Shown here: piece after piece, positions 1-18,800 of the stretch
Numbering within the stretch: the first letter of the stretch is position 1
Layout of the letters: each line of letters starts with the position of its first letter
NCBI GenBank assembly: GCA_017590115.1
Contig: JAGGNK010010226.1
Span: 2,701,732 to 2,765,731, forward strand
Length of the DNA: 64,000 nt
DNA from: Montifringilla adamsi
Lineage: Eukaryota; Chordata; Aves; Passeriformes; Passeridae
Direction: 5' to 3'
Notes under the pieces: generated by a model
What the model was told of the DNA's origin: nothing
The model's input: only the letters and a program-made list of their open reading frames with translations
Databases searched by the model: none
Position numbers and translations under genes: made by a program

Positions 1-1039
1 ATTTGTAGGCTATTTGTTCTTATCAAAGCAATCTGAAACTCTCAATATCCTTGATATGCACATCTCTCTGCAGTCATTTGTGGGAAGTATCACTTTCTAC
101 AGAGAAATAAACAAAAGCCTGAATCTCTTGTCCTGAAAAAAATATAAATGCTGCCATTCAGCTGCCTCCTGGCTTCAGCCTGTGAAAAAACCAGGAAAAT
201 AACACCAGGTACAGTACAAAAGAACTGGGGTATATCACTTTCCATCCTCCCTGGACTCTCTATTTTCAGCTGTCACTTCTTGAGGTATAACTACATATAC
301 ACACAATTCACAATTTTTCCTGGATTTTCTGCTAAAGTTCACATTGATGTGGGACCAGCCTGGTCCACCCTTACTCACTGTGAATGCTTTCACAGTGCGT
401 GGTCCCAGAGCACCAAGTTTGACACAGTGCAGCACAGATGTCGGAGGAAAGGTCTCGCAGTCTGGCGCCAAGCACGCCACAGCCACAGGGCTGAGGTAAA
501 ATGTTTACGTGAGATTTTTGATGGCTCAAATCAAAAGTGATGACTTGTAACTGCAAACCCCCAGCAAGGGAGCAATCATGGTTTATTGTATTTATGATGA
601 GTGGAAAAATTCTGTTTTAGATTGCTGCTGATTTGTCAGATAAGCACTTCTTATGTTTAAAGGAACAAGGGACTACAGTAACTTCAAATTTACCAAACCT
701 GAGAAGATAAAAATTTGATTGGAAACAAAAAATAAGAGATTAATTATTTTCTATAATTGTAATGTGAAGAATGAAATTAAGATAGAAACAAGTGACTTAC
801 TAGATGGAAAAATAGTTCTGATATTAAGACCACCTTTAGAATTAGTGAAACCCACAAAAATGCTTCAGTTTCACAGACAGAAAAGTGAATATAGGGAAAA
901 TTTCAGTATCAATTAGGCGCTGCTTTCCTCAACATACTTTCAAAGTGTTTTATAGTTTTTTAAAATTTGAATTTATTTATTTTTCTTTATAATTGATTCA
1001 CATTCCCTCTTCTGCCAGAACACTGAAAACCAGTCAAGT

Positions 1040-1632
1040 TGCCCTGGTTTCAGCTGGGGTAAAGTTAATTTTTCTTCTTAGCAGTTGGTGTAGTGCTAAG
1101 TTTTGGATTCAGCACGAGAATAATGTTGATAACACACTCATGTTTTGGTTGTTGCTGAGCATTGCTTATCCCAAGTCAAGGACTTGTCATGCTCTGCCAA
1201 GTGAGGAGGGATACAAGAAGCTGGAAGGGAGCATGGCTGGGACAGCTGACTTGAACTGGCCAAAAAGATGTTGTATGCTATGGAACATATTGTCCAGTAT
1301 TTAAACTGATGATAACTGGTTGGGAGCTGCTGATCACTCTTCAGAAGGAAGTGGGCTGTCCTTCAGCAGGTGAGCAATTGTACTGTGCATCACCTGTTTC
1401 TCTTGGATATTTCTCTCTCTCTTCATTACAATTAGTGGTTTTGTTGCCATTAGTATTATTAGCATATTTTACTCTGTTTCAATTATTAGTGTTGTTGTCT
1501 CAATCCACAGATTTCTGGGTTTTGTTTGTTTGTTTGATTTTTTTTTTCAGATTTTTTTCCCCATCCCACTTGGTGGAGAGGCATTCAGGGGCTGTGTGGT
1601 ACTTATTTGTCAGCTGCGGTTAAACCATGACA
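1040..1632 (+). mobile_element. Solo LTR of an avian ERVL-like endogenous retrovirus
   Basis: The segment opens with TGCCCTGGTTTCAGCTGGGG and an AGTTAATTTTTCTTC motif and closes with GGTTAAACCATGACA. This follows end to end the layout of a very common avian LTR: the inner landmarks GTTGATAACACACTCATG, GGGACAGCTGACTTGAACTG, TCTCAATCCACAGATTTCTG and CCCCATCCCACTTGGTGGAG occur in the expected order. It is about 590 bp, has no internal viral coding region next to it and no second LTR, so it is a solo LTR. The flanking bases (caagt and cgtgc) are not a matching target duplication, and the copy is diverged, which suggests age. It lies antisense to ROBO1. The family name is from memory; the element type is more certain than the subfamily. 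Confidence 0.8.
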
Positions 1633-2898
1633 CGTGCCAGGCAGTAACAGAGAAACAGGCTGGCTGGAGTTTGTGCCCTGCACAAAAAGTGCCACTCTCA
1701 GGATACTGAGGGGCTGCCACCTGCACTTGTCACTGTGCACTTCCTCCAGAAGCCTCAAGACAGCTGCAGTCTGGAAACTTGGTGTCACATCATCCTGACA
1801 CTGCCTCTGACCATGAAGGGCAGGATATATGCTCTCATTCCCAGCACATGGCATGTGCCTGGCAGGCTGGATTTAGCCTGTGCCTTGGACTTGAAACCCA
1901 AAGAAAGGAAAAAGGCTGGCGCCTTTGTGCACTCAGGAGAGCTGACATGCTCCAGGGGAAGTGGTCTGAGCAGGAAAAAAGGCACTTGTCTCTCCTTGGT
2001 GCTGACAGGACAGACACAGCCTTGGAAATGTAAGTGATTCTGGAGCTGTTGCACATTCCAGGGAGAGAGACAGGCCAGGGTAAGGCTTTGGAACACCCCT
2101 AAATACGGGTGTCATAACAAAGGCTGGCAGCTCAACATCACCAACTCCAGAAACAATTCTAGACGTGAGCTTCAAGCACCAAGGATTCAAAATCAATGTT
2201 TCTCCATCCTACAGCAAGAAGGAATGTGGCTTCTCCCAGCTTTGCAGTGGGAGCAACAAGCAATTTGTTTTGAGAGCTTGTAGTTTCCCCTATTGGCATT
2301 AAAACATCTCAAAACTTCTTTCTCTCTTTGGTGGTTTAAACTCCACCCTCTGCTGATAAACACCACAAGATCTTTGCATTAACCAAACCTCCTGCTTGGG
2401 TGCTATTCTCATTTCAAGAGCAATCAAATGATATTAACTCCTTATGGATTTCTGGCCATTCTGAGATTTAGTTTAAGTTTAGAGGTGCTTCCTTCCTCAA
2501 CTTTGATTCAAGAGGCTGGACAGTAAAATCTGGCTCTGTTTCAGCTGTGTATCAGTCATGCAACTATATAATCTTGAAGTCTGATTTTAAGAAGGTAATT
2601 AATTTTCCCTTTAAAAAATCAAGATTAAAAGGGCTACACAACTGTCCATGTCTGTCTGCATAGGTGAGGAACCCACTGCAAAAACTGGTGGGTAGACAAC
2701 AGTGTGTGAAATATACTCATATGAGACTTTTTGCTTTGCAACTGATACTAGGAAAAAATTGAGATAGATCATAATCTGTCCTCCTGCAGGACTCAATGAA
2801 GATTTCTACAATACAAAACCAAAAAAGTGGAAAAAGGCTTTACAAGGCAGCTTTAAAGGTAGCACTTCTGAGGTTAATATAGGTACTACACAGTTTAA

Positions 2899-3017
2899 GG
2901 TATCAGAGTGCCACTGTAAAATATGAACTGACCAGTACAATTTCCATTGGATTTCTTTTTTTTTTTCCTGTCAAACAGGTAACACTGAATGTGCACAGTG
3001 CCTTTGAATGGCAAAAT
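2899..3017 (+). repeat. Copy 1 of a ~120-bp dispersed direct repeat
   Basis: From GGTATCAGAG to TTGAATGGCAAAAT this segment matches 6701-6820 in the same orientation at roughly 88-90% identity, with small indels in the T-run. It includes a pyrimidine run ending in cctgtcaaacag that resembles a splice acceptor on the plus strand. Similarity stops abruptly on both sides. I cannot assign a repeat family. Confidence 0.8.
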
Positions 3018-6000
3018 GTGTATATATCCTGTAGACACTGCCTTGAGGTCACTGCCTTCTTTTCCTTTGAGAGAAATCTCAAATAAGGAGGGTAGAAGAC
3101 AAAGAGGGAGAGAGGGGGATTTAAGATTTTCCAGAAGTTTCTCTCCTAGTCTACCTTCCGCCTTCCTTGCTCTGGATCCTTCTAAACCACACTATAAACC
3201 AAACATAATTTAGAGAGCGCTCTTATGAAGAGTCTAATTCCATCTATTTAAAAACTAGAGTGATGTGGTACACTGTCAAGTCCTGTTTCCCAGGCTTCTC
3301 TTTTCAGAGAAGAGAAGTTGTCTTCCCCCATGTTTTAAATGAACTGAGGTAATTTTAGGCACTGCTGCAATCTAAGTAGTCGTGGCTACAAATATTTATA
3401 CTAAAGCCTTTTAAAAGAGTGAAAAAGGATGAATTTTAAATAAACTGTGCAGAAGTACAAAAAGATTATGATAGATAGATACTATTTGAAGAATTCTTAG
3501 GAGCTTCCTACTGCATTTTTTGACTTACAGTTGAAGATAGTAGAACTGAAAAAGAAACTGAGTGGGATTTTTTTCCCCAGCTGTTTATGATAGCACAGAG
3601 TACTTCTTGGAAAGGAGAACTTGAAATCCATAGCAACCTTCTTATAACAAGTTAAAGCTATTTGTGAAAAGTGGCCAAGGCCCATGATCAACGGATACCA
3701 ACACACACTAAAAATGGAAGGACAATAAATCTCTGCAGTGCACTAACTTGTGATCATTAAAAAATGTTAGTTTGGGCATGCAGTACTCAGTGAGAAATAC
3801 TCTCAAGTGAAATGTATTATTTCGAAAGAAACCTGGATTTCATCTCATGGAGATGCCATACCCCCCACATAGAGACAACCAAGTGTACACTAACACCCCA
3901 ACTTATGTTTCAATAATGTTAACAGGACATAACTGTGACATATTAACAAAATTTAATTATATGCAGCAAAAAATACAACGTGTAAGAATTCTACATAAGC
4001 CAGACTATCCACCACGTACCAAGAATTTTTACTGTCGTGGAGGCAGAAATGGGAACAAGATGCTTTAGGAAATAAGGATGATCTGCAAAAATAAAATAAA
4101 ACTAAAAAAATTCAGGGATGCTTAGCCTGGTTTACACACAGTTCTCTGTCAAAAGATGACAATGCTATCAAAAGTTGCTGGTAGTCTGAAAGGGCCATCA
4201 GACCTTGCTGGTGGACGACTGGACAAAACTAGAACTCTCAGGTGATGCCCTGCTCTGTACTGAGACCCAGAGTGTGACCTTAACTGTGTCAAAAGAGAGA
4301 GCAGCTGTCTCATATGAGGAGGTGCAAGTCCTAAGTGGGCTCTCACAGGCCAGAGAGAGACAAAAAGAGAACAGAATCCCTGCCAGTCCTGTGTTTAGAG
4401 AATAGGGAGCATTTATGAGAACAAAACAAGCAACCTCATCCATCCAGACAAGGGCTTTGTTTTTGTTTCTCAGTCCTGTCATCCTATTTCATACATAGAA
4501 GGGTAAAAAAAAAGTCATCCCAAACTTTGGGAATTAGAGTGTGGTCATAGGACAAGAGAAGCGTACAAATACCTCCTGCAGAAAATGATGATTTATATAT
4601 AACAGTTCAGCCTGAACAAGGAATTGTTTTTCTTACACTGGAAGATTCTGATACTGAGCCTACAAGGCAATCAAGTCCACATATAAAGACAGAAAAATTA
4701 TTTATTACTATTCTTGAGTGTTATTCAGCACCTAGCAACACAGCATTTTAGTGTTCAAACAAAACACAACTCATAGTAACAAATGGTACTCAAAACAGCT
4801 TATCAACATAATGTGTGAATGCACTGTTATGCAGCATTTTTAAATTCCTTGAGACCAATTCAGAAATTACTGATACAAATAAACTAACAAAAGTAAGGGA
4901 CTGTACTGCATCACTGTACTACACACAGGCTATAAGCTAGGCAAAAATAACGTGTGTATTACCTTCTTACAGATGTTTAGCATAATTTAATAAAGCTGAT
5001 CTTTATTTCAGAATGAACGTATAGCAGAAGTACTGTTTGCTGAACAACCAATTAAAATTATTTTTCCTTGCACTCTGATTTTATTCATAAACTCAAAAAT
5101 CTTCAAATTATACACCTTGTAGTAAAATTCTACTTTGTCTACTCCAAAGAAAGAATTATCAAAATGTTATCTTTAAAACAGCAGTCACAGTAAGTCTGCA
5201 GCAATGAAACCTGATACAAAAATAATTGCTTTTTCCACAGCCATGGGATTTAGGAAATTTCAGGCACTAGAAAAGAGCCTTTAGATTTTCTTTGCTACTT
5301 TTTTTTTAATTGAATGCTGAAGTATGCTACACGAACCTACTTGCTTCAATCCTCCGCACCCAGTGATTAAAATGCACAATTTTTGAGAATTATACATTAA
5401 ACAAACCCCTATCAGCACTAAAAAGCCTCTAGCTTCAACTTATTTCTGTAATAATATTTCTCCAAACTATTTGGATGCCTGTTCTACATGCTTAAAAACA
5501 TCTGTCTCAAATCCTTGTTTCAAAGTACCAAACTGGATGAAGGAATCTCAAAAGCTTTTATGTGTTATTCTCCTGTAAAAAATTGTTGTCACTGTTGTGA
5601 GATTCTATGTAAAAAAACAAACCAAACCAAAAACCAAACCAAACCAGACAGAACCAAGCCAACATCTATTTTGCACTTAAAAACCATGGAAGCAGCTATT
5701 TATTAAAATACTTACAGATTCCTTCTTTTATCCATATTTTAGAAATGCTTCAGGAACCTTAGTGTTCATCAGTTGCATCAGTAAGACAAGAACCTTCAGG
5801 GCTCTAATCTCCTCTTCAGACATTTTTCTCATTTCCTGCTGATTAACTTTAAGATTTCTATTCTTTCAACAGAAATTGGTGGCAGTCAAACTCCTCAGAT
5901 CCTTGATAGAAATCTGACGTGCTATCAGAGTTTACTGCAGTCATTAAGGGGGAAATGGGCTCTTTAAGCTATTGGAATCACAGGAGATGGTCTCCTTCAT

Positions 6001-6700
6001 TCATCCTGCCAAAAGTTTACTAATTAAAAAAATCCTGAAGTTCATTGGACAATCATTAGTCTTCCTTCCTTTTTCAAGGGACTGAAGGCAGAATATTGCA
6101 TCAAAACAATTCTTTCAAAGGAAGAAATACTGATTTAAAGAGAACATGAAGACAAGTTCAGACTTAAATCCAATCCTAGTTTTAAAATTCCAGTGGTTAA
6201 ATTCAGCCCTCAGACTGTGAAGGATTCACTACAATGCATAGTAATTGCTGTACACCTCAACAGCATTTCTGTAATCCCATAAAATTTTGCATGTTGTCTT
6301 TGTTGTTTTAATGCTTAATGCAGTTACATTTACAGATAATTTATAATGTGTACCAGCAGCCTGACACAGCGGAAACATTTGTATGGTATCAGACAGATGA
6401 AAGAGCAAATCCTATTCCTTTATATTCCGGGTGGTATTTGCAGCCCTTCCCAGAAGCCTTATCAAATAGATGTCATTTACTGTGTGCCTTGGAGCTACCT
6501 TGCACAAAGAGGAGGTGGAAGGAGGAGGAAATTCCAGACCTGAAGCATGTGCCACCTTTTCAGATTAAAATTCCTTGTCAGTTGACTGGTACAGGAAAAT
6601 CACAGCCAGGAGTCACTTATCAAAAGTTCCGCTCTCTATCTACCTTGCAGACAAGCTCTGTTAACCCTAGAATTAAAGACATCATAATCTAAAAAGGCTT

Positions 6701-6820
6701 GGTATCAGAGATTGCCACTGCAAAATATGAACTGGCCAGTACAATTTCCATAGGAATTCTTCTTTTTTTCCTGCCAAACAGATAACACTGAATGTGCTCA
6801 GTGCCTTTGAATGGCAAAAT
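6701..6820 (+). repeat. Copy 2 of a ~120-bp dispersed direct repeat
   Basis: This is the partner of 2899-3017, 3.8 kb away, in direct orientation. The shared core includes AAAATATGAACTG, CCAGTACAATTTCCAT, AACACTGAATGTGC and CAGTGCCTTTGAATGGC. The flanks differ on both sides, so this is a copied module and not a long segmental duplication. It may be two insertions of an unclassified transposable element fragment. Confidence 0.8.
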
Positions 6821-9800
6821 TTACATTTTACAGTTCAGTCACTGCTGTATCAGGTTTAGCTGTAGGTTAGGCAGGGCCCTGTACCAAGTATTGCACACTC
6901 CTCCAGAGCCACTGCTTGAGTAGGGAGGGCTAAGAAGAACTCAAAATACTTATGTTCACTACCAATCTGCTGCTGACTGACCACAGTCACCTACAGCCAG
7001 TGTTGGTGTCACTCTCCTGAAGTCCTGAAGCCAACTGAGCCACTTGAGCTGCTGCTCCTGACTCCTGCTGAGCCTCAGCTACACTGCCACTGCTGTGATG
7101 GTTCCTGGCCAGCTGCAGATCAGGGCTGCCACTGGAGCCCTAACTTACACTTGTGTGTTTCACAGCTCATTTCACTAGAAATTATAAACTTATTACAAAA
7201 TTAAATGTCAAAAAAGCCAAATTAGTACTGTGAATGGGAGCAAAGCAAATGGAAGTAGGTGAGCATATGTAAAACCTTTGGTTCTTAGATTTGCTTGAGA
7301 ACATTTTCATGGTTAAACGTGGGATTTGCAGATTCTTGAAGATGCCCTACTTCCATTTGCATTAATGGTAAAACTAATTTTCTTTTAGTACTGAAGTTCC
7401 AAAGTATGCATTTTTGGTAATTTTGTGCGTCTTAGGAACATTGTTTTCAATGATATACATATTAATGAAATATATAACATATTTCCTACAGTCCTGCTTT
7501 GAGGCACAAACCTAAGCAAGTCACGTAACAGAAACCTACACAAAACATGAAATGCACCTTGCATATATATCAAATACAGTATAATATAAATACAATAAAT
7601 ATATCCAGCTTGCTTAGTGCTAGAGCAAGAGAAAAGTCCACTGGTTCCAGTGATGCCATTTTTTTTTGGCCATTTTTTCCTTTTCTGAAGTTTTCAGCTA
7701 CTTGGTGAAATACAATGTGCTGGCAAAATATAATTATTGTACTCTGGGCTGCTTCCTAGCATTATGTATTGACTGAGGTATTTATTTAATAATTAATCAT
7801 CTCCTGAATGAAATGCTTCCACATGTACTTAGCAATGTCTCTGGATGCCTTACAGATGCAGTACACATTGCTGCAAAATGAAAACAGAGGGTAGAACTCT
7901 CCAATTTTAGGTATATGGAAACAACATCAGGATTACATTTCCTTAACTATTTAATTTTCCAAGGAGACAATAAGATAACTTGACAGTTTTAGGCATGGAA
8001 ATGCTTCTAAGCTGCAGGAGTAAAACACTAAAGGAAGAGTTCAAACTTCACTACGTCAATACAGAACTCCAAATTTGGTTTATGAATATGGCTGAAGTCA
8101 CAGTATGCATGTAGGAAACACTTATGGTCTCCAAAGTTAGGAGTCTATACAGAGAAAAAGAGTGATTCCAATAACCAGCATCTGTGACGCCAGTGCCATG
8201 AGCAGGAAGAACATAAAAACGGAACTGATATTCCCTCCCCTCTCTTGTATTTTCTACAGTTAAGAGTTTATTACGCAGAGGGAGAGCTGAACTATCTGAG
8301 TTGACAGTTCCTAGTCCAGGGACAAGGCCTGGGCTGGCTCCCAGCTCAGAGGCAGTGATGTGGCCGTGCAGCATTCCCGAGAGCATTCCCAAAACAGGGA
8401 GACCTGCAGGGCACGCATCAGGCACGAGGCAGAGCTGAGCAGGAGGAAAGGGTCCTGTGGGATCCAGGATAGCTGTTCACCACCTCCCATCCACACCTCC
8501 CTGACAGCTGCGTATCTCAATTGCCCTGGCGCTGCACGCTCCACCTTTCAGAGCCCCAGATAACCCTCCACAGGAGACAGCACACTGGGGTCAGCCACGC
8601 TGTGAGTGGAAATGATGAGTAGAGAAAAAGATAAATCCTTTTCTTAGCACTGCCAGCCCCAAGGCCCTGAAGAGCACTTCTTGCAGCCCTGACACGTTTC
8701 ACTCCCTGCCGCAGCCCCACTGTGCAGACACTTGGCAGACGGGGACTGTCCCTTTCCTGACATGGACACGCGTCTTAGGTCACCACTGACAGCTCTCATA
8801 TTCCTCCTCTGGCACAGAGTTTGGCACTGAAATACCACAGCCTGTTGCTGAGATACTGAAGAGGAAAAAGCCCAAACCAAAGCTCCACAAATAACCCAAA
8901 CCCACTCAAACCCACGCCAAGCCCTCTCCTTGCCCTTTGCTGAGTTTAACATTTTTACAGCACAGTGGCAGCTGTATTGTCTGAAGCTGTGATTGGCAGT
9001 GCAGCCCTCTGTTTACAAATAGGCAACAAAAATAACTCAATTTGGCACTGCAGAACACACATTTACTGAACTCTACGGTCAACAGATCATGTGACGATAA
9101 CCAAACATGCAGAAAAGAGTTGCCAGTTGCATTCTTTGAATCGCCCAGAAAAAAAACCCCATAAAATCATAAAAAGCAATGAACCAACCAAAAAATTCAA
9201 AGAGCTGTGTGTCCACAAACAGTTAGAGCAATCTTATTTTAGCACTGAAACAAGACCAGTCTACTTTTCTAGATACAGCACAGTCAAAAAGCTGACCCTT
9301 TAGGAAAAAACCAATGTTTTAACAAGAGAAGAGGAGAGGAGGGTAAAAGGAGAAGGCAGAAAAAGGCAGAAAAATGTGAAAAAATCTGAATGGAAAATCC
9401 ATTTGCTAGAGGAGTATTTTTTTCCCCTCCCATAAAACTTGGTCTCTTGGATACACTAATAAATGGATTTTGATCATAATTTATTTCATTACCAACTACA
9501 AATTGTCCCTGCACATTAGAGTTTCTCACATCAATCCCTCCTATGAAGACATTAGCGCAGACAAATGGCTCAGGAGGTAATCCATTCACACTGGGAAACA
9601 AATTATCCCATAACAGTATCCTCAGAGCAAAGCTGCCACAGTGCAAATATCTACTGTGTAATACAAACACTTAAAAATTAGGATCTTGATGAATCAGGAC
9701 TTAGGCTATGATCTTTAAAAATACCCATTTACATTTCTTATCAAAAAGATCTCATTCAATTTCTAAGATCTACATACTTAAGCCATTTTATATCTATTAG

Positions 9801-10987
9801 CATCATTAAGCTAAATGGGATTTCAAGTATGTTTTTGCTTATTATTTTGAATAGGACTATGAAAGATTAGGGCTACCAAGAGTTTATTTCCAGAAATGTA
9901 ACTGCTCAACCAGTCATAAAAGCAAATTTTCTTAACAGTAACATTTTACGGGATTAACAGTTGATTTAAGATGTGATCTTCAGAACAAATCACTATTTAG
10001 GAAATAATTCAGTCTTTTTCCTTTGAATAAACTGTGCTTACTGCTCACAAGTTTATCCTTTATTCTCCAACACTGAGCACGAGAGCTGGTTATTTTACTA
10101 ACATAAGGTATGAGTTTTGATGTATAAACATCATGGTGATGAACAAAACAGAACATCTCAAAATTCTTGGTTTTATGAGAGTTTCAATGAAAGAATTCAA
10201 TACTTTCCTAACAGAGGGACACCAAATGTTTCTGGTGGTAAAAAGGAGAGCAGGTTCAGGGCAAGACCTTTCCTGTTACAGTAAATGTGTCAAAATAGAG
10301 GCCTGTTACCAAATAAAATACTTTTAAGCCTATACTTCCCCAGAACTCCATAATGACTAATTCCCACTGAACAGAGAAAAGGACAGAAGGACCATCAGCG
10401 CCCAGAAAAAAGCATCAGGATGACATCATTGCCTGTCTGCTAGCCAGGAAAGGAAGAGAGGGATTATCCGAATAGTGAACATCTGGATTGTGTATATAAA
10501 GGCAGTGAAGGATTTTTATACATATTAGTTCACTGAGTTCCACTGAATTTTTATCTTACAAAGAAACAGTAGTGCTACGATACGCTTTTATAATGAAAAA
10601 GCAACAGGAATTCCAGTGGTCTGGGTTAGTGTATTAAAAGATACACAAACAGATTTATCATTCACTGCTTCTCTACTATACTTAATTGAAAAAACTTGGC
10701 AGATACTTGAACTTGCAACTCTTTCTTTTTGAATTAAAACAGTGCAGCTTAGTAACACTGACTTTCTTCTTTCTGTGTTTCAGATACAATGATTGTAAGT
10801 GACTTGATTCTGAACTTGAAGAACTGAAATTCAAAACATACTCAGTTCCCCATCCCAGTATTGTAAAGACTACTTAAAAAATCTTACATGTGAAGTGTTT
10901 CCACTTTGTCAGAATACAACTCAAGACAAATTTGTATTTTCACATTTTTTTATCTCTGGAGTTGTCATACAAAGAAAAATCAACTTA

Positions 10988-15846
<4,859 letters not shown>

Positions 15847-18800
15847 CTAGGACAAATCAAGGATAACAAAAATACTTCAATATGAATTATCAATTTAATA
15901 ACAATAGCTTAGAAAATATTTTGTTATAGATAATAGAACAAGGCATCTCTGGTTTTCCATATCACATAGTTTTAAATCAGTATTTTAAAATCTCTGAGAT
16001 TTGGAGACTTGTTAGTTTTTTCTTCTCTCTGTGTAATGTAATGCTGGCTGCTTACCAGCCTGTTTAATGCTTGTTAGACAGAAGGACTACAATTCCTTCC
16101 CATGTACTGATACAATCAGGTGGAGAGTAAAAATTAGCACGAGACATAAATCTCATTTTCACATCAAGTGCTGCAATTATTTTTTCTTGACAAGAAATAT
16201 GTGCACGCCATCCTGCTGCTGGTCGTCCTCATTATTATTCATGAATTTTGTGTTTGTTTTGGTTTTCACTTCTTAAGGAAGTGAAGGAAATTCTTTATTC
16301 TTTAGTTCTTCACCTTAAATAAAGTAAGTTTAAATGCTGATAAGCAGATGAGCGGAAGCAATTATATTCTTACTGAGAAGTGAATAACATTCTGCTCTTG
16401 ATTTTGAATTCAGCTTTTGGGAGATAACAGAATTCCAATAACCGCCAAATCAGAAAACACACTTACCTTTGTGATTCCAAACCTTATTACGTTATATAAA
16501 AATGTACATTAAATGCATATGAAAATACCTGCTCTTTCTTTAAAAGGATTAATTGCCCCAATCTACTGAAGTTGCAAAGTTCATCAAAATGCAGCAAAAT
16601 TTGTCTGGGCAGCTGCATATGTACCATGTTTACTTTGATATACAAAGAAAGTTCCTTAATTACAGAAAATACATTCTGAAGTGCACATATGCTTACAAGC
16701 CCTATCACTTTTGAAAACCACTGCAGTTCAAGCCATGGGTGGAAGTAGACAATAAATAAAAGCCACATATGAAGCTGCATGAAAGGCTCTAATGTGGTCA
16801 GTGACAAGGAGGAAAGTGTTCTCAATATGAGGTATTTAGCTCCAGTTGCCTGCAGCTAGAAATCTATCCCTGGAAATTTGACATCTTGAGCAGTGTTGGG
16901 CTCTGATTGTCACTGCAGGATGTACAGGCACAAAGATGACAGTCAGTTATTGAGATAAATGGACACGCACGTGGAGGGTAGACAGTGTTGCATACAAATT
17001 TCATTCTGTTGCCTTTGGCACTCATTGCTTGAGAGCACAAGAGAAATGTGCTTTATCATTCAGAAAGTTGGTAATGCTGAAATTTCAGTGGAGATTTGAG
17101 GCATGAGGAATGAAAAAATAAAGGTGACCTGCAAACACATATTTTTCAAGAACTGATATGCAGTTTTAGATTGCTGACTGCCTGAACTTGTGAGCAGGGG
17201 ATGAGGACGTAAAGTATAACGAGAAGACTATCTGTATTTATTCCTGTTTTACATATCCCTAAATTACAGAAAGCAATTTATTTTCCAAATAATGTATGAA
17301 AAGGATTATAAAAACCCCCGATTTTTGAATGACTTTCACTTGAATTTTTGGGGTATTTGTATATCCAGATACATATGCAGAAATATGTACCTTTTATGTA
17401 TATAAATATTGACCACACTGGATAGAACAAAGAAACTAATTATATATCACAAGAATTTGCCAACTCATCTGATGTTTTCAAACCCATGTAAACTGAAATC
17501 AGTGGTTTTTGTGTATGTCTAAATCCTAGTGACATTCAGTAGCATTTGTGCTCCTCTGTTATTTTATCACTAAAGAAAATCCCATTCAAATCCACCACAA
17601 TATGACACAATTGCATATCTTGCACAAATTGTAACCTTAAGCAAGAACAATCTTAGGAATTTCTTGTAGGAATCGCTGCAAGAGTATAGATGGAGAGAAG
17701 CATTAAAGCAGAAACATATGAAAAACTAAAAAGTCTTTGAAAGCTTCTTTTCTTGCAAGTTATTTGAGATTTAGATAAAGAAGGAGACACAGAGGAAACT
17801 TCCCTCATGGATGCTGAGGCAGACTTCCTAAGATGTGACATGCATGCTGAAGGAGGCTGTGCTTACAACATGGAATTCTGAATGCACGTGCAAAGGGGTT
17901 TCTTTTGTTAGGTTGGTCGGTTTCCTTAAAACATGAGAAGGGTTTAGAACTTTAGCTACAATGACGGTTATTCCACATGGAATTATGATAAATTACACAG
18001 CTACAATAAAATGTCCCACCACTGAATGTGGAATTACACGTGTCTGTAACTGGAGCAGTCACAGATGGCTAGAAGGAAGTGAACTTCCCCTGGTGGGCAG
18101 CTACCAAAATTCTTCATTGCATTTTAAAAAATTAGGTACCCACCATCTCAATAAGATTGGGCAATCCCTTCAGTTTAATATGCTGCAAATGAAAACTGCA
18201 GCTATGAACAATTTAAGTTGTTTACGTGCAGTATTTCTTCTCAACAGGCAATCCCAAAAATAACTATGGACCATAGACCAATGGCTTAAAAAAGTAGAGA
18301 ATGGAAGACATGCATGTGGTATTTGGTAGGAACACATACAGAATCACTACTGAATTTCTCTTACTAAGTTCATATCCAGTATTTAGAGCTGTAAACAGTC
18401 AAATCACCTTTGGAGACAGTACATGAAACCTTGCAAATTACAACTATTCACAGTCTGCATATACTTAACAGTTAATGAAGGCATTTTAATTTGAGTGCTC
18501 TGGCTCTTCTCATATTTTTGCCCTTGTCCCAAAGTACACCAGCTGGACTTTATAGCAGAAAATGATATAATTTGCAAAAGTGACAGGCAGTGAGTGTACC
18601 ATTACATCCCAAACTGCCTGAAGAGTTGTGACCATGCTGAATACCAACAGAAGTCCTTTCTTCCTAGTAAACAAGATACAGAAAACAGTTTTATTCCACT
18701 ACTCTAGTAGATATGGTTGTGGGAAAAGAACAGCTTTGCTAACTGCCAAAGCTAAAAGTCTAATTCTGGAAGTAAATGTCATGTTTCATTTATACCAAAA

